Assembly: GCF_000756375.1 (NCBI RefSeq)
Contig: NZ_JNFD01000030.1
Span: 108,436-172,435, forward strand
DNA from: Sphingopyxis sp. LC81
Lineage (GTDB): Bacteria; Pseudomonadota; Alphaproteobacteria; Sphingomonadales; Sphingomonadaceae
Length of the DNA stretch: 64,000 nt
Direction of reading: 5' to 3'
The number at the start of each line of letters is the position of its first letter. Positions within the stretch are counted from its first letter, which is position 1. The translations under genes and the position numbers were made by a program. Below are positions 55,358 to 64,000 of the stretch, piece after piece. Under the pieces are notes generated by a model. It saw only the letters and a list, made by a program, of their open reading frames with translations. It did not search any database and was not told the DNA's origin.

Positions 55358-55484
55358 GCCGCGCCGCCGCGGGAAAAAGGCGTTCCGGCTCGGTCCACAA
55401 GATCGCGCCCGTCGCCGCTTTTCGAGCCTCTTCCTCGCGCCGCAGATTCTACCGGTGACGGAAGCCGTCCGATGGATATGGACT

Positions 55485-56102
55485 TTAACGGCTCGCCAGA
55501 ACGAAGTCGTCGGCATGCCGTTTCAGATCGCCGAGCGCGATCCCGGGGCGATAGAGCGCGCCGCCCAGCCCGAAGCCCGTCGCCCCCGAAGCGCGCCAAA
55601 GCGCCAATTTGTCGGGGGTGATGCCGCCTGTGACGATCACGGGGACATCGGAAGGCAAGACCGTTTTCAGCGCTTTCAAGATTGGCGGAGACGAGGCTTC
55701 GGCCGGGAAATATTTCAGCGCCGTCGCCCCGGCCGCATGCGCGGCGAACGCTTCCGACGGGGTCAGGAAGCCCGGAATCGACGCGAGGCCCGCTTCCACG
55801 GTCGCGGCGATGACGGCGGCGTCGGTGTTCGGTGACACGATGAGCCGCCCGCCCGCCGCGGCGACGTCGGTCACCTGGCTGCACGACAACACCGTCCCCG
55901 CGCCGACGACCGCCCGATCGCCGACCGCGCCGGCCAGAATATTGATGCTGCGCAGCGGGTCGGGTGAATTCAGCGGGACCTCGATCAAGGTGAACCCCGA
56001 ATCGACAAGCACCTCGCCCGCCGCCGCCGCCTCTTCCGGCCGGATTCCCCGAAGAATGGCGACAAGCGGGCATTGTTCCAGCGCCGAGGCGAAATCCATC
56101 AC
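55485..56102 (-). CDS. dgoA: 2-dehydro-3-deoxy-6-phosphogalactonate aldolase
   Basis: It splits KDPGal to pyruvate and glyceraldehyde-3-phosphate. The 205-residue class-I aldolase has LVAILRGIRPEEA, IEVPLNSPDPLRSI (Glu41), VGAGTVLS and the Schiff-base Lys130 in ATALKYFPAEA, the DgoA rather than Eda pattern. Its start overlaps the kinase stop by 4 bp. It is the last gene of the symporter-kinase-aldolase transcript. Confidence 0.92.
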   Translation of the reverse strand: MMDFASALEQCPLVAILRGIRPEEAAAAGEVLVDSGFTLIEVPLNSPDPLRSINILAGAVGDRAVVGAGTVLSCSQVTDVAAAGGRLIVSPNTDAAVIAATVEAGLASIPGFLTPSEAFAAHAAGATALKYFPAEASSPPILKALKTVLPSDVPVIVTGGITPDKLALWRASGATGFGLGGALYRPGIALGDLKRHADDFVLASR

Positions 56103-56971
56103 AATTCTCTCCAGATTCGGGTGATGCCGGCGACGAAGGCCGCATGGCTATCGACAAGGATCGCCGAGCCGCCCAGCTCCTCGATCGCGCAGCGGTAAAG
56201 CCCGCCAAGATGGGCGTCGGCAAGCACATGCACCGGCTCCGCCGGATCTGTCAGGCGCGCGCGGACGTCGCTGCCGATGAGCAACCCGCTGGTGAAGGAC
56301 GCGCTTTGCTCGAGCGGCAGCGACCCGAGCAGGCGCGCCGCGCGAACCGAGAAGAGTAGCGACAGCAGATCCTGCCCCTGCGCCTGACGGACGCCCGCCA
56401 GAAACCCGTCGTTCGGCCCGACATCGCCGTCGAGCAGATCGGCGAGCAGGCTGTGCTGCTTGAGCAGCGCGAATAATTCACCGGTCATCGTCGTGGTGAA
56501 ATCGACAAGGCGGCCGCCCGCCACCCGCGCCCATTTGCAATGGGTGCCGGGCTGGCAGAGCATCGCGCCATCAGGCACCAGCCCCGCCTCGAGCGCGCCG
56601 AGAAACTGGACCTCTTCGCCGCGCATCACGTCGGCGCGGCTGTCATCGAGGCGGCACACGCCGGGGACGATGGCTGCGCGCTGCCCCTCGATCCACCGGG
56701 TTCCGCGCGCGATGGCCGCGAAGTCGGCGGGCGCCGGCACATAGGGAATTTCGTGCCAGCCGCGCTTCGACCCGACCATGCCGGCGCACAGCATCGGGAC
56801 ATCGCCAAAACGCGCGCGGATGCCCGCCGCCTCGGCATCGAAACCGCCCGGCGCAATCGCCAGCACGCCGCGGTCGTCACGCTCGGTTTCGATCACCGCG
56901 CCGCCCGCGTCGATGCTGTACACGCGGCGGTTGGTGGTGCCCCAGTCTATGGCGAGAAAATGTCCGTCCAT
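56099..56971 (-). CDS. dgoK: 2-dehydro-3-deoxygalactonokinase
   Basis: It phosphorylates 2-keto-3-deoxygalactonate. The 290-residue ASKHA-type sugar kinase begins FLAIDWGTTNRRVYSID, with GMVGSKRGWHEIPYVPAP, VMRGEEVQFLGAL and MLCQPGTHCKWARV, all DgoK marks. The start at 56971 gives the family N-terminus; a longer frame to 57001 exists. It lies 13 bp after the symporter. Confidence 0.93.
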   Translation of the reverse strand: MDGHFLAIDWGTTNRRVYSIDAGGAVIETERDDRGVLAIAPGGFDAEAAGIRARFGDVPMLCAGMVGSKRGWHEIPYVPAPADFAAIARGTRWIEGQRAAIVPGVCRLDDSRADVMRGEEVQFLGALEAGLVPDGAMLCQPGTHCKWARVAGGRLVDFTTTMTGELFALLKQHSLLADLLDGDVGPNDGFLAGVRQAQGQDLLSLLFSVRAARLLGSLPLEQSASFTSGLLIGSDVRARLTDPAEPVHVLADAHLGGLYRCAIEELGGSAILVDSHAAFVAGITRIWREL

Positions 56972-56984
56972 GCGCCCGTCCGAC

Positions 56985-58568
56985 CTACCACCAGGTCGCA
57001 TAGAGCGCGATCAGGATCGCGATCACCGCGCCGCTTGCCACGTTGAAACTGGTCGTGGTGCTAAAGCTGACGCCTTCGGCCGTGATGCGGTCCTTGTCGG
57101 CGGTGGCCGGCATCAGCAGCGACAGGCCGATCGCCAGCGCGAGCGCGATCAGGAACACGATCCCCATGCGATCCATGAACGGGACCGAAGGCGCGAGCAC
57201 CTTGAACAAATAGGAGAAACCGACCGACGCCACCGCCGCGGCGATCGCGCCCGCCTCGCTCGCGCGCTTCCAGAACAGGCCGAGCAGGAAGATCACCGTG
57301 ATGCCGGGGGTGAAGAAGCCCGAAAATTCCTGGATGAACTGGAAAGCCTGATCGGAACCACCGAGCAAGGGGCGCGCGGTGACCAGCGCGAGCAATGTCG
57401 CGATCACGGCGACGATGCGCCCGACGAGCACCAGCTTCTTCTCGCCCGCCTCGCTCCGCTCGCCGGCATGCGCGGGTGAGAATTTGGCGTAGAGATCGAG
57501 CGTGAAGATCGTTGCGATCGAATTGATCTTCGACGCGGTCGACGCGACCACCGCGGCCATCAACGCCGCAAAGACCAGGCCCAATATGCCCGCGGGCAGC
57601 AGCCGCATCATCGTCGGATAGGCCTCGTCGGGTTTCGCGAGGTCGGGCGCAAGCATCACCGCGGCGATCCCCGGCAGCACGACGATCACCGGCATCAGCA
57701 GTTTGAGGAAGGCCGCGAACACGATGCCCTTTTGCGCCTCTGCCAGGCTTTTCGCGGCGAGCGCGCGCTGGATGATATATTGGTTGAACCCCCAATAGGA
57801 GAGGTTCGCGATCCACATGCCGCCGATCAGTACCGAAATGCCGGGCAAATCCTTGTAGAAGGGATTGTCGGAGGTCAGGATCATGTCGAAGTGCCCCGGC
57901 AGTTCGCTGGTCAGGCGGCTGAAGCCGCCGATCAGCCCCGCGTCACCGCCGATTTCGCTGAGCGTGATGCCCGAGATGAGCAGGCCGCCGAGAACGAGCA
58001 AGGTGACCTGGACGATGTCGGTGAGCGCGACCGCCTTCAGCCCGCCGTAAAGCTGATAGAGAAGCGCGAAGCCGCCGAGCGCGAACAGCGCGACATCCTG
58101 ATCGACCCCCGCCACCTTGTTGACCGCGATCGAACCGAGCCACACGATCGATGTGAGGTTCACGAAGATGTAGAGCGCGAGCCAGAAGATCGCCATCAAC
58201 GTGCGGATGTTGGTGCCGTAGCGCTGTTCGAGGAACTGCGGCATCGTGAAAATCTCGTTGCGGATGAAGATCGGCAGGAAAAATTTGCCGACGATCAGCA
58301 AGGTGAGCGCCGCCATCCATTCATAGGAGGCGATCGCGAGGCCGATCGCATAGCCCGATCCCGACATGCCGACGATCTGCTCGGCGGAAATATTGGCGGC
58401 GATCAGCGACGCGCCGATCGCCCACCAGGGCAGGTTCTTCGACGCGAGGAAATAGTCGGCGCTGTCCTTGGCCTTGCCGCTCTTTTCGCGGCTGACCCAC
58501 TGCGCGAGCCCAAAGATCCCGATCGCATATGCGACGATCACCATCACATCGAGCGTCGTCAGCGTCAT
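56985..58568 (-). CDS. Sodium/solute symporter (SSS family, SGLT-like)
   Basis: The 527-residue protein has about 13-14 membrane helices, with SADYFLASKNLPWWAIGASLIAANISAEQIVGMSGSGYAIGL and a GPEL-like central part (LALYIFVNLTSIVWLGSIAVN). This is typical of sodium/galactose or glucose symporters. AAGGGG 8 bp before the ATG at 58568 sets the start. It sits with galactonate genes and probably imports galactose or a galactoside across the inner membrane. Confidence 0.9.
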   Translation of the reverse strand: MTLTTLDVMVIVAYAIGIFGLAQWVSREKSGKAKDSADYFLASKNLPWWAIGASLIAANISAEQIVGMSGSGYAIGLAIASYEWMAALTLLIVGKFFLPIFIRNEIFTMPQFLEQRYGTNIRTLMAIFWLALYIFVNLTSIVWLGSIAVNKVAGVDQDVALFALGGFALLYQLYGGLKAVALTDIVQVTLLVLGGLLISGITLSEIGGDAGLIGGFSRLTSELPGHFDMILTSDNPFYKDLPGISVLIGGMWIANLSYWGFNQYIIQRALAAKSLAEAQKGIVFAAFLKLLMPVIVVLPGIAAVMLAPDLAKPDEAYPTMMRLLPAGILGLVFAALMAAVVASTASKINSIATIFTLDLYAKFSPAHAGERSEAGEKKLVLVGRIVAVIATLLALVTARPLLGGSDQAFQFIQEFSGFFTPGITVIFLLGLFWKRASEAGAIAAAVASVGFSYLFKVLAPSVPFMDRMGIVFLIALALAIGLSLLMPATADKDRITAEGVSFSTTTSFNVASGAVIAILIALYATWW

Positions 58569-58624
58569 ATTCGGCATCCCCTTTCCCGCGGTGTCCCGCA
58601 AACGCCGCGCCGAAAAAACACGCG

Positions 58625-58674
58625 ATCGTCTATTTATACGATTTATAGGACTTTATATTTATATGATCTATGCC
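58625..58674. promoter_or_regulatory. AT-rich operator/promoter region between symporter and GntR genes
   Basis: A markedly AT-rich segment contains ATCGT...ACGAT (58625-58642) and repeated TTTATA/TATATT words (TTTATACGATTTATA, TTTATATTTATATGAT). It lies in the 213-bp divergent gap. It is the probable binding site of the adjacent FadR-type repressor. Confidence 0.5.
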
Positions 58675-58781
58675 ACTTGTCTAGAGCCTAGCTGCGGGCG
58701 ATACAAAGTGCGAGTGAGCCCGCGAGGGACGGGATACCGCGAAGCGCCTTTTCCGGCGGTGCGGGCAAGAGAGGGAAAAGC

Positions 58782-59513
58782 GTGCAACCAGGCGATCCGG
58801 CGGAACTGCGAACCCGATTGGGACGCAACCTCACCTATGGCCTCCTCGATGCGCTGGGTCGCGCGATCGTCATCGGCGCTTACGAAGACCAGCCCTTTCC
58901 CACCGAGGCGGAACTGGCGAAGCAGCATGGCGTCAGCCGGCAGGTGACGCGCGAGGCGGTGAAGATGCTGACCGCCAAGGGCCTGCTCAGCGCGCGCCCG
59001 CGCCAGGGCACGATCGTCCAGCCCGCGACGACGTGGAACCTGTTCGATACCGACGTGCTGCGCTGGCTTCTCGAGCGCAAATTCTCGGTCGAGCTGTTGC
59101 AGCAATTCAATCAGCTGCGCGTCGCGATCGAACCCGAGGCCGCCGCGCTCGCCGCCGCCAATGCCAGCGACGCCGATCTCGAACCGATCTTTGCCGGCCT
59201 CAAGCGCATGGAAGCGGCCGAGCGCGGGTTCGACGATCCGCTCGACGCCGACATCGCCTTTCACGTTGCGATCTTGCGCGCGTCGGGCAACCCGTTCTTC
59301 GTCCAGTTTCGCGACGTGGTGACGACAGCGCTGCGCAGCTCGATCCGCTTTACAAACCGTATCAAGGGCCGGTCGGCGAGCGTTCCCGATCATGCCGCGG
59401 TCAGCGAGGCGATCGCTCGCCGCAATCCCGACCGCGCGCGCAAGGCGATGAAGAAAATCATCGGCGACGTCCTCGACCTCATTGAAACGAGCGACAACCC
59501 GGCCGAGAGCTGA
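58782..59513 (+). CDS. FadR-subfamily GntR transcriptional regulator
   Basis: The 243-residue protein has a winged helix (FPTEAELAKQHGVSRQVTREAVKMLTAKGLLSARPRQGT) and an all-helical FCD ligand domain with metal-binding residues (EPEAAALAAAN, DADIAFHVAILRASGN, DHAAVSEAIARRN). It starts at a GTG preceded by GAGAGGG. It is divergent from the symporter-dgoK-dgoA genes and is probably a DgoR-like repressor responding to galactonate or KDGal. Confidence 0.9.
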   Translation: MQPGDPAELRTRLGRNLTYGLLDALGRAIVIGAYEDQPFPTEAELAKQHGVSRQVTREAVKMLTAKGLLSARPRQGTIVQPATTWNLFDTDVLRWLLERKFSVELLQQFNQLRVAIEPEAAALAAANASDADLEPIFAGLKRMEAAERGFDDPLDADIAFHVAILRASGNPFFVQFRDVVTTALRSSIRFTNRIKGRSASVPDHAAVSEAIARRNPDRARKAMKKIIGDVLDLIETSDNPAES

Positions 59514-59558
59514 GGCGAGGCGGGGCGCCGCGATGGCCGCGACGCCCGGCCCGCCGGT

Positions 59559-62273
59559 TCAGAAGCGCGCGCGCAGGCTCGCCCCATAGAAGCTGTCGTC
59601 GACGCGGATGTCGTGCGGGAAGCCCGGCGTGTGGAAATAGCTGTAATATTTGCTCTTGAGGACGTTCACGCCGTCGACGCTGAGCGCCAGATTCTCGTTG
59701 ATGTCATAGCTGACCGAGAAATCGAGCCGGCCGTTCGCCTTGACGCGGTTGAACTTCGCGCCGTCGCCCGGCACCAGCAGGCCGCCGCCGAACAGGCCCT
59801 CGTTGAACTTGCCGCGCCAGGTGTAAACGACGCGCGCGGTGAAGCCGTATTTCTCGTACAGGCCGCCAATGTTGTAGCTATATTTCGACACGCCGAGCAG
59901 CGGTTCGCCGACGAGCGGATCGGTCGGGGTCTTGATCTTGCTGTCGGCGAAGGTGAAGTTTCCGAACATGCCGAGCCCGTCGAGCCCTTCGGGCAGGAAA
60001 TCGAAGAACATCTGTCCGCTGACTTCCACACCCTTCAACTGGGCACCGCCCAGGTTGCGCGGACGCGAGATATTATAGGTGATGCCGTCGATGACCTCAG
60101 GCTCGACGCCGATCGCGACGCGATCCTTGATCTCGCGATAATAGACGGCGGCCGACACATAGCTCGACGGGCCGAAATAATATTCCGCCGTCGCATCCCA
60201 CGCTTCCGATTTCTGCGACCGCAAATCCGGATTGCCGCCATTGCCGTTGGGGCGGATATTGGCGTTGTTCGGCACTTGATAGAAAAGGCCGGGATTGAGA
60301 TCGCCAAACGCCGGGCGCGACAGTGTCTTGGCATAGCTCGCACGGAGCTGCAGTTCGGGCGTCAGCTTCAGGCGGACGCTGGCGTTCGGCAGGAAGTCGG
60401 TTTCAGTGCTCGACCGCCGGACAGGCGTCAGCACGCCGCTCACCCGGCCCGTTCCTTGCAGGTCCCGGTCGTTCGTTACCCAGCGCACCCCGACAAGGCC
60501 GTCGACCAACATGTCGCCGCCAAGGTCGGCGGCATATTTGACCTGCACATAGCCCGACATCGTCTTTTCGTTCGCACGGTAGCTGCGCGACGGATCGGGC
60601 GCAGGATCGCCCGTCGGCGCGCCATAGAGCTGGCGCAGGAGGTCGGTGTTTTCGCGCAGGAAGTCGGGATCGGGGGTGTACCAGTTCGCCCCATTGTTGA
60701 TGAACGGGATCGACGCGGGCGACAGGATCAGGAAATCGGAAGGCAGCCCGACCGAATTGACCTGCGTGACACGGTTGCCGCCGGGCGCGGCGGGGCCGCC
60801 GGCAAAGCCTTCGAACGATGCCTTGCGGTCCGCATAGCGAAAGCCGAGCTGAATCTGGTCGATGAAGCTTTCGACGTCGTAGCTGAAGTCGGTCCGCCAC
60901 GCCTTCAGCGAGCTTTTCGAGGTGTTGATGTCTTGGAACAGGCTGTTCGCAAAGCGGAAATCATTGGGATCGCTGAGCGGATCGCCCGTCATCACGGTCG
61001 TCCCATGCCCGTTGTCGTTGATGATGACATTCACCGCGGGGATCGTCTTGCCGATATCGACGATGATGTTGCGCGCCTTGAACGTCGTGTCGAAATAGGA
61101 AAGATCGGTTTCGAAATGGATGCGGTCGTTGTCGTACCGCATGCCGCCCGCGATCAGCCATTGGTCGGTCTTGTCGCGCTTGGCCTGCGTGCTGGTGAGG
61201 CCGGGGACGTTGTTGAAGGTCGCGCTTTCGCCGAGGCACAGATTCTGCGTTGTGCCGCCGTTGCGCGTCGGGAAGCCCCCGCCGTCGACCTGCGCCGTGA
61301 AACATTCGTCGCCCGCCACGGCGTTAGTGATGCTCTGCGCCGCGAAAATGTCGGAGAAGATGAAATTGGTGGCGAAACGCGAGCGATAGCCGCTGTAGAG
61401 TCCGTCGACATAAAGCTCGAGTTCGGGGGTCGGTTTCCACTGGAGCGCGAGATTCGCCTGCGGGCGGCTATAGCTGCCGGTGTCAGTCAGCCCGCCGACA
61501 CACGTCGGCAGCACGATCCCCGCGGCGCCCGGAGGGCCGTTGGAGCCTGAGCGCGGATCGCAGTTGAACGAGATCGGCCGGTTGAAATTCTGATCCGAGT
61601 AGGAAATGTTGAGGAGCGCACCGAACTCGCCGTCGCCGACGTTCCAGTGGCCGCTGATCAGCCCGCCGACCGTATAGCTGAACTTGTCGACTTCCTTGCC
61701 ATAGCTGCCGCGCGCGTTGAGCGCGACGCTGACGCCTTCCTTGAAATTGAACGGCTTTTGCAGCTTGAGGTTGATCACCCCCGCGACGCCGCCTTCGAGT
61801 AGGTTGGCCGAGTTGGATTTGTAAATTTCGGCCCCCGCCAGGGCTTCGGCGGGCAGATCCTGAAAGGCGAAGCCGCGGCCGACACCGGTGAAGATCTCGC
61901 GCCCGTCGAGCGTCGTCAAAATATCGCCGATGCCGCGCACGAGCGGGCTGACGACCTCGTTGTTGAAGCCGTTGACGGTCTGGATGCCGGGAACGCGTTG
62001 CAGCGCGGCCGCCACGGTGGAGTCGGGGAATTTGCCGATGTCGTCGGCGACGATGGCCTCGACCACCTGGTCCGAATTGCGCTTGATGTTGCGTGCGGCC
62101 TGCAGGCTGGCCCGCTGGCCGGTCACGACGATTTCGCGATCGGTCGCGGCGGTGCCTTCGCTGGCCACGCTGCCGGTCTCGACTTGCTCGTCCGACGTCT
62201 GCGCCGCGGCGGACGCCGATGCGAGCAAGGCCGCCATCGACGCACTCGTAAACATGAACAATCTGGTCTTCAT
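59559..62273 (-). CDS. TonB-dependent receptor (Xanthomonas/Caulobacter type)
   Basis: The 904-residue outer-membrane receptor has a signal peptide (KTRLFMFTSASMAALLASASAAAQ). The plug domain shows EIVVTGQRASLQAARNIKRNSDQVVEAIVADDIGKFPDSTVAAALQRVPGI, and the 22-strand barrel ends in YGASLRARF. The plug sequence is that of the TIGR01782 group, usually linked to glycan uptake. GGGGAG is 8 bp before the ATG. It is placed between the regulator and the glycosidase genes, as in sphingomonad carbohydrate-utilisation loci. Confidence 0.93.
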   Translation of the reverse strand: MKTRLFMFTSASMAALLASASAAAQTSDEQVETGSVASEGTAATDREIVVTGQRASLQAARNIKRNSDQVVEAIVADDIGKFPDSTVAAALQRVPGIQTVNGFNNEVVSPLVRGIGDILTTLDGREIFTGVGRGFAFQDLPAEALAGAEIYKSNSANLLEGGVAGVINLKLQKPFNFKEGVSVALNARGSYGKEVDKFSYTVGGLISGHWNVGDGEFGALLNISYSDQNFNRPISFNCDPRSGSNGPPGAAGIVLPTCVGGLTDTGSYSRPQANLALQWKPTPELELYVDGLYSGYRSRFATNFIFSDIFAAQSITNAVAGDECFTAQVDGGGFPTRNGGTTQNLCLGESATFNNVPGLTSTQAKRDKTDQWLIAGGMRYDNDRIHFETDLSYFDTTFKARNIIVDIGKTIPAVNVIINDNGHGTTVMTGDPLSDPNDFRFANSLFQDINTSKSSLKAWRTDFSYDVESFIDQIQLGFRYADRKASFEGFAGGPAAPGGNRVTQVNSVGLPSDFLILSPASIPFINNGANWYTPDPDFLRENTDLLRQLYGAPTGDPAPDPSRSYRANEKTMSGYVQVKYAADLGGDMLVDGLVGVRWVTNDRDLQGTGRVSGVLTPVRRSSTETDFLPNASVRLKLTPELQLRASYAKTLSRPAFGDLNPGLFYQVPNNANIRPNGNGGNPDLRSQKSEAWDATAEYYFGPSSYVSAAVYYREIKDRVAIGVEPEVIDGITYNISRPRNLGGAQLKGVEVSGQMFFDFLPEGLDGLGMFGNFTFADSKIKTPTDPLVGEPLLGVSKYSYNIGGLYEKYGFTARVVYTWRGKFNEGLFGGGLLVPGDGAKFNRVKANGRLDFSVSYDINENLALSVDGVNVLKSKYYSYFHTPGFPHDIRVDDSFYGASLRARF

Positions 62274-62309
62274 CGGTCGTCTCCCCATAGAGCTGCCAGG
62301 TGATGTTTC

Positions 62310-62385
62310 ACCCGATCTTGTTGATTTTAAATATCTTATTTGTAATATAAATTATTCAGGCACAAAAAATTGAAAGATCGGACGC
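62310..62385. promoter_or_regulatory. AT-rich promoter region upstream of the TonB-dependent receptor
   Basis: The gap 62274-62388 contains GATTTTAAATATCTTATTTG followed by TAATATAAATTATT, unusually AT-rich here. The words TTTATATT and AAGATAT resemble the element at 58625-58674. It probably drives the receptor gene and may be co-regulated by the GntR protein. Confidence 0.45.
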
Positions 62386-62388
62386 GCG

Positions 62389-63519
62389 CTATTTTGTGGG
62401 CACGACACCCTTCGGCGCGGCGGTCAGACGCTTGATCAGGTCGACTTCCGCCTGCCGATACGGCGTGCCGTCGCTGCGCAGAACCTCGTGGAACCAGATC
62501 GTCGGCTCATCGCCGGTGTAGGGCTTTTTCCAGCTGTCCCACGGCAGCCGCGTCTGCGACTTGCCGTCGACAAAGCCCCAGTTGATCATCGCGACGCCAT
62601 ATTTCTTGCCCAGCGGCAGCGAGCCGTCGAAGGTCGATCCATTGCCGCGCGCCATATATTCGGTGCACAGCAGCGGCCGCCCATAAACCTGGAGCTGCTT
62701 GACGCGGCCTTCGAACGTCTCGGGCCAATTATAGTCGTGGAAGGAAATGACGTCCGACTGCGCGACCTGAATCTTCTCGACCGCATCGAGCTTGTTCACG
62801 TCCGACCATTCGTCGCCGATCCACAGCCCGCTGGTCAGCGGCTGTTTCGGCTTCGCGCTCCGCGCCCAGTCGAAGACCTGGCCGAGCAGGCCGGCAACCA
62901 TCGCCTTCTTGTTCGGCGTCGGTTTGTAATTGCCGCCGCCGTCATTGTTCGGCTCGTTCCAGACGTCCCAGACAAGGACGCGGTCGTCGTTCGCGAAATG
63001 GCCGACGATATCCTTCACATAGGCTTCCAGCTTGCCATGCTGCGATTTGTCGGCAAGCCGCGCGGCGCCCGGCGCCTGCATCCAGCCGCTGTTGTGAACG
63101 CCGGGGATCGGAGGATGCTGCGGGCCCGCAACGGGATTCGGGTCCCAGCAGCTGTCGAACAGCACGAACATCGGTTTGATCTTGTGCTTCGCCGCGATGG
63201 CGAGGAACTGGTCCATCCGCTGCTTCAGCCCCTCGGGGTCGTTCTCCCAGAGCAGATTGTGCAGATAGACGCGCATCGTGTTCATGCCCATCGCCGACGC
63301 CCAGCCGAGCTCCTTGTCGATCGTTGCGGGATCGAAGGTCTCTGCCTGCCACATCTCGAACTGGTTGATCGCGGTCGCGGGGTTATAGTTGGCCCCGACG
63401 AGCCACGGCTGCGCCTCGTACCAGCTATGCGCCTGCGCCTTGGTCCAGCGTTCGGCGGCATGCGCGGGCGATATCAGGAACAGCGCGGCGCAGACCAGCG
63501 CCATCAACGAACGAAGCAT
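62389..63519 (-). CDS. Secreted GH5-like glycoside hydrolase
   Basis: The 376-residue protein has a signal peptide (LRSLMALVCAALFLISPAHA) and a TIM-barrel of clan GH-A. The probable acid/base is Glu189 in LVWDVWNEPNN and the nucleophile is Glu287 in RPLLCTEYMARG. SFHDYNWPE and MINWGFVDGKSQ fit the family. It would cut a beta-linked oligo- or polysaccharide in the periplasm. The exact substrate is unknown; a galactose-containing glycan fits the locus. It begins 1 bp after the epimerase stop. Confidence 0.85.
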   Translation of the reverse strand: MLRSLMALVCAALFLISPAHAAERWTKAQAHSWYEAQPWLVGANYNPATAINQFEMWQAETFDPATIDKELGWASAMGMNTMRVYLHNLLWENDPEGLKQRMDQFLAIAAKHKIKPMFVLFDSCWDPNPVAGPQHPPIPGVHNSGWMQAPGAARLADKSQHGKLEAYVKDIVGHFANDDRVLVWDVWNEPNNDGGGNYKPTPNKKAMVAGLLGQVFDWARSAKPKQPLTSGLWIGDEWSDVNKLDAVEKIQVAQSDVISFHDYNWPETFEGRVKQLQVYGRPLLCTEYMARGNGSTFDGSLPLGKKYGVAMINWGFVDGKSQTRLPWDSWKKPYTGDEPTIWFHEVLRSDGTPYRQAEVDLIKRLTAAPKGVVPTK

Positions 63520-63520
63520 C

Positions 63521-64000
63521 TCACTCTCCGAAAAAGAGACGGTAAACCATCTTGTTTATATAGGTTTGGCCCGGGGCCAGCCGCGCCGAACCAAGCGCGG
63601 GCTGGTTCGGCGTGTCCGGAAAAATCTGGGGCTCGAGCACGATCGCGTCGCCTTGGCGATAGAGCTTGCCCGCCTTGCCGACGACAGTGCCGTCGAGGAA
63701 GTTGCCCGAATAAAATTGCACGCCGGGCTGGTTCGACCAAAGCTCGAAGCCGCGGCCGGAGACGGGTTCCTCGACCCGCGCGAGCTGGCGCAACGCCTTC
63801 GACACCGTCTTCGCGACGACGAAATTATGGTCATAGCCTTTACCGATCACGATCTGCGGATCGCTCGCGTCGCGCACTCGCTCGCCAACCTCGTGCGGGG
63901 TGGCAAAATCGAACACCGTGCCCGCGACGGGCTGGAACACGCCGGTCGGGATCAGCGTTTCATCGACCGGCGTATAAGCCGCTGCGGGGATGGTCAGCAC
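63521..64000 (-). CDS. galM: Aldose 1-epimerase (partial, C-terminal part)
   Basis: The frame enters from the right edge and ends at 63521, giving about 160 C-terminal residues. Motifs ITIPAAAYTPVDETLIPTG-like (here LTIPAAAYTPVDETLIPTG), YDHNFVV and GVQFYSGNFLDG are those of GalM, which interconverts alpha and beta anomers of galactose. The N-terminus lies outside the window. The GTG seen at the edge is not its true start. Confidence 0.92.
   Translation of the reverse strand: MLTIPAAAYTPVDETLIPTGVFQPVAGTVFDFATPHEVGERVRDASDPQIVIGKGYDHNFVVAKTVSKALRQLARVEEPVSGRGFELWSNQPGVQFYSGNFLDGTVVGKAGKLYRQGDAIVLEPQIFPDTPNQPALGSARLAPGQTYINKMVYRLFFGE

Noticed and set aside
59613..61550. 645-codon plus-strand frame opposite the TonB-dependent receptor
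   Set aside because: Shadow frame without recognisable motifs.
63940..64000. GTG at the right edge as the true start of galM
   Set aside because: The visible part corresponds to the C-terminal half of aldose 1-epimerases, so the gene continues beyond the window.

Overview
The window is GC-rich, densely coded DNA from an alphaproteobacterium, most likely a sphingomonad (Sphingopyxis, Sphingomonas or a close relative). This rests on gene content and protein style: a GumC/GumB/GumD-like exopolysaccharide locus, a TorF-type porin beside kdp, a Xanthomonas/Caulobacter-type TonB-dependent receptor, and tightly packed operons with 4-bp start/stop overlaps. No rRNA, tRNA, CRISPR array, insertion sequence or prophage was seen.

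Region 1 (1-20.8 kb) is an exopolysaccharide locus. It holds a Wzc/GumC-type co-polymerase (cut by the window edge), galU, a beta-helix protein, a degenerate aldehyde dehydrogenase, ugd and a UDP-glucuronate epimerase, five glycosyltransferases, a membrane O-acyltransferase, a GumB-like export protein, a hexapeptide acetyltransferase, an outer-membrane barrel protein, an EEP-family hydrolase, a Wzx-type flippase, a pyruvyl transferase and the priming polyprenyl glycosyl-phosphotransferase. Together they predict an acidic (glucuronate and/or pyruvate), acylated heteropolysaccharide made by the Wzx/Wzy route. No Wzy polymerase is visible.

Region 2 (20.9-30.6 kb) is a complete high-affinity potassium uptake operon, read leftward: a 27-aa membrane peptide, kdpF, A, B, C, D and E, followed by small membrane proteins and a TorF-type porin. 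Region 3 (31.3-33.7 kb) has three small genes and lysA. Region 4 (33.7-43 kb) is the five-step histidine utilisation pathway, hutF-hutC diverging from hutI-H-G-U around an 18-bp palindrome, followed by an acyl-CoA dehydrogenase and a MaoC-like hydratase.

Region 5 (43.1-48.4 kb) is the most interesting part. It encodes an Asn/Asp/Gly-rich secreted protein, two secreted proteins with bacteriocin-style double-glycine leaders, a periplasmic C39 peptidase between them, and, convergently, a coiled-coil plus beta-barrel outer-membrane protein joined to a Crp/Fnr regulator. The architecture resembles the Pseudomonas Fap functional-amyloid system (FapB/C, FapD, FapF) but is strongly diverged. I propose it is an alphaproteobacterial Fap-like secretion/assembly system.

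Region 6 (48.6-55.3 kb) holds cytochrome b561, small stress-type proteins, two GH130 proteins and a GT4-alpha/alpha-toroid fusion. Several of these genes have candidate EcfG (general stress sigma) promoters upstream. Region 7 (55.5-64 kb) is a carbohydrate utilisation locus ending in galactonate catabolism: KDPGal aldolase, KDGal kinase, sodium/solute symporter, divergent GntR regulator, TonB-dependent receptor, a secreted GH5-like glycosidase and aldose 1-epimerase (cut by the window edge). It probably serves a galactose-containing glycan.
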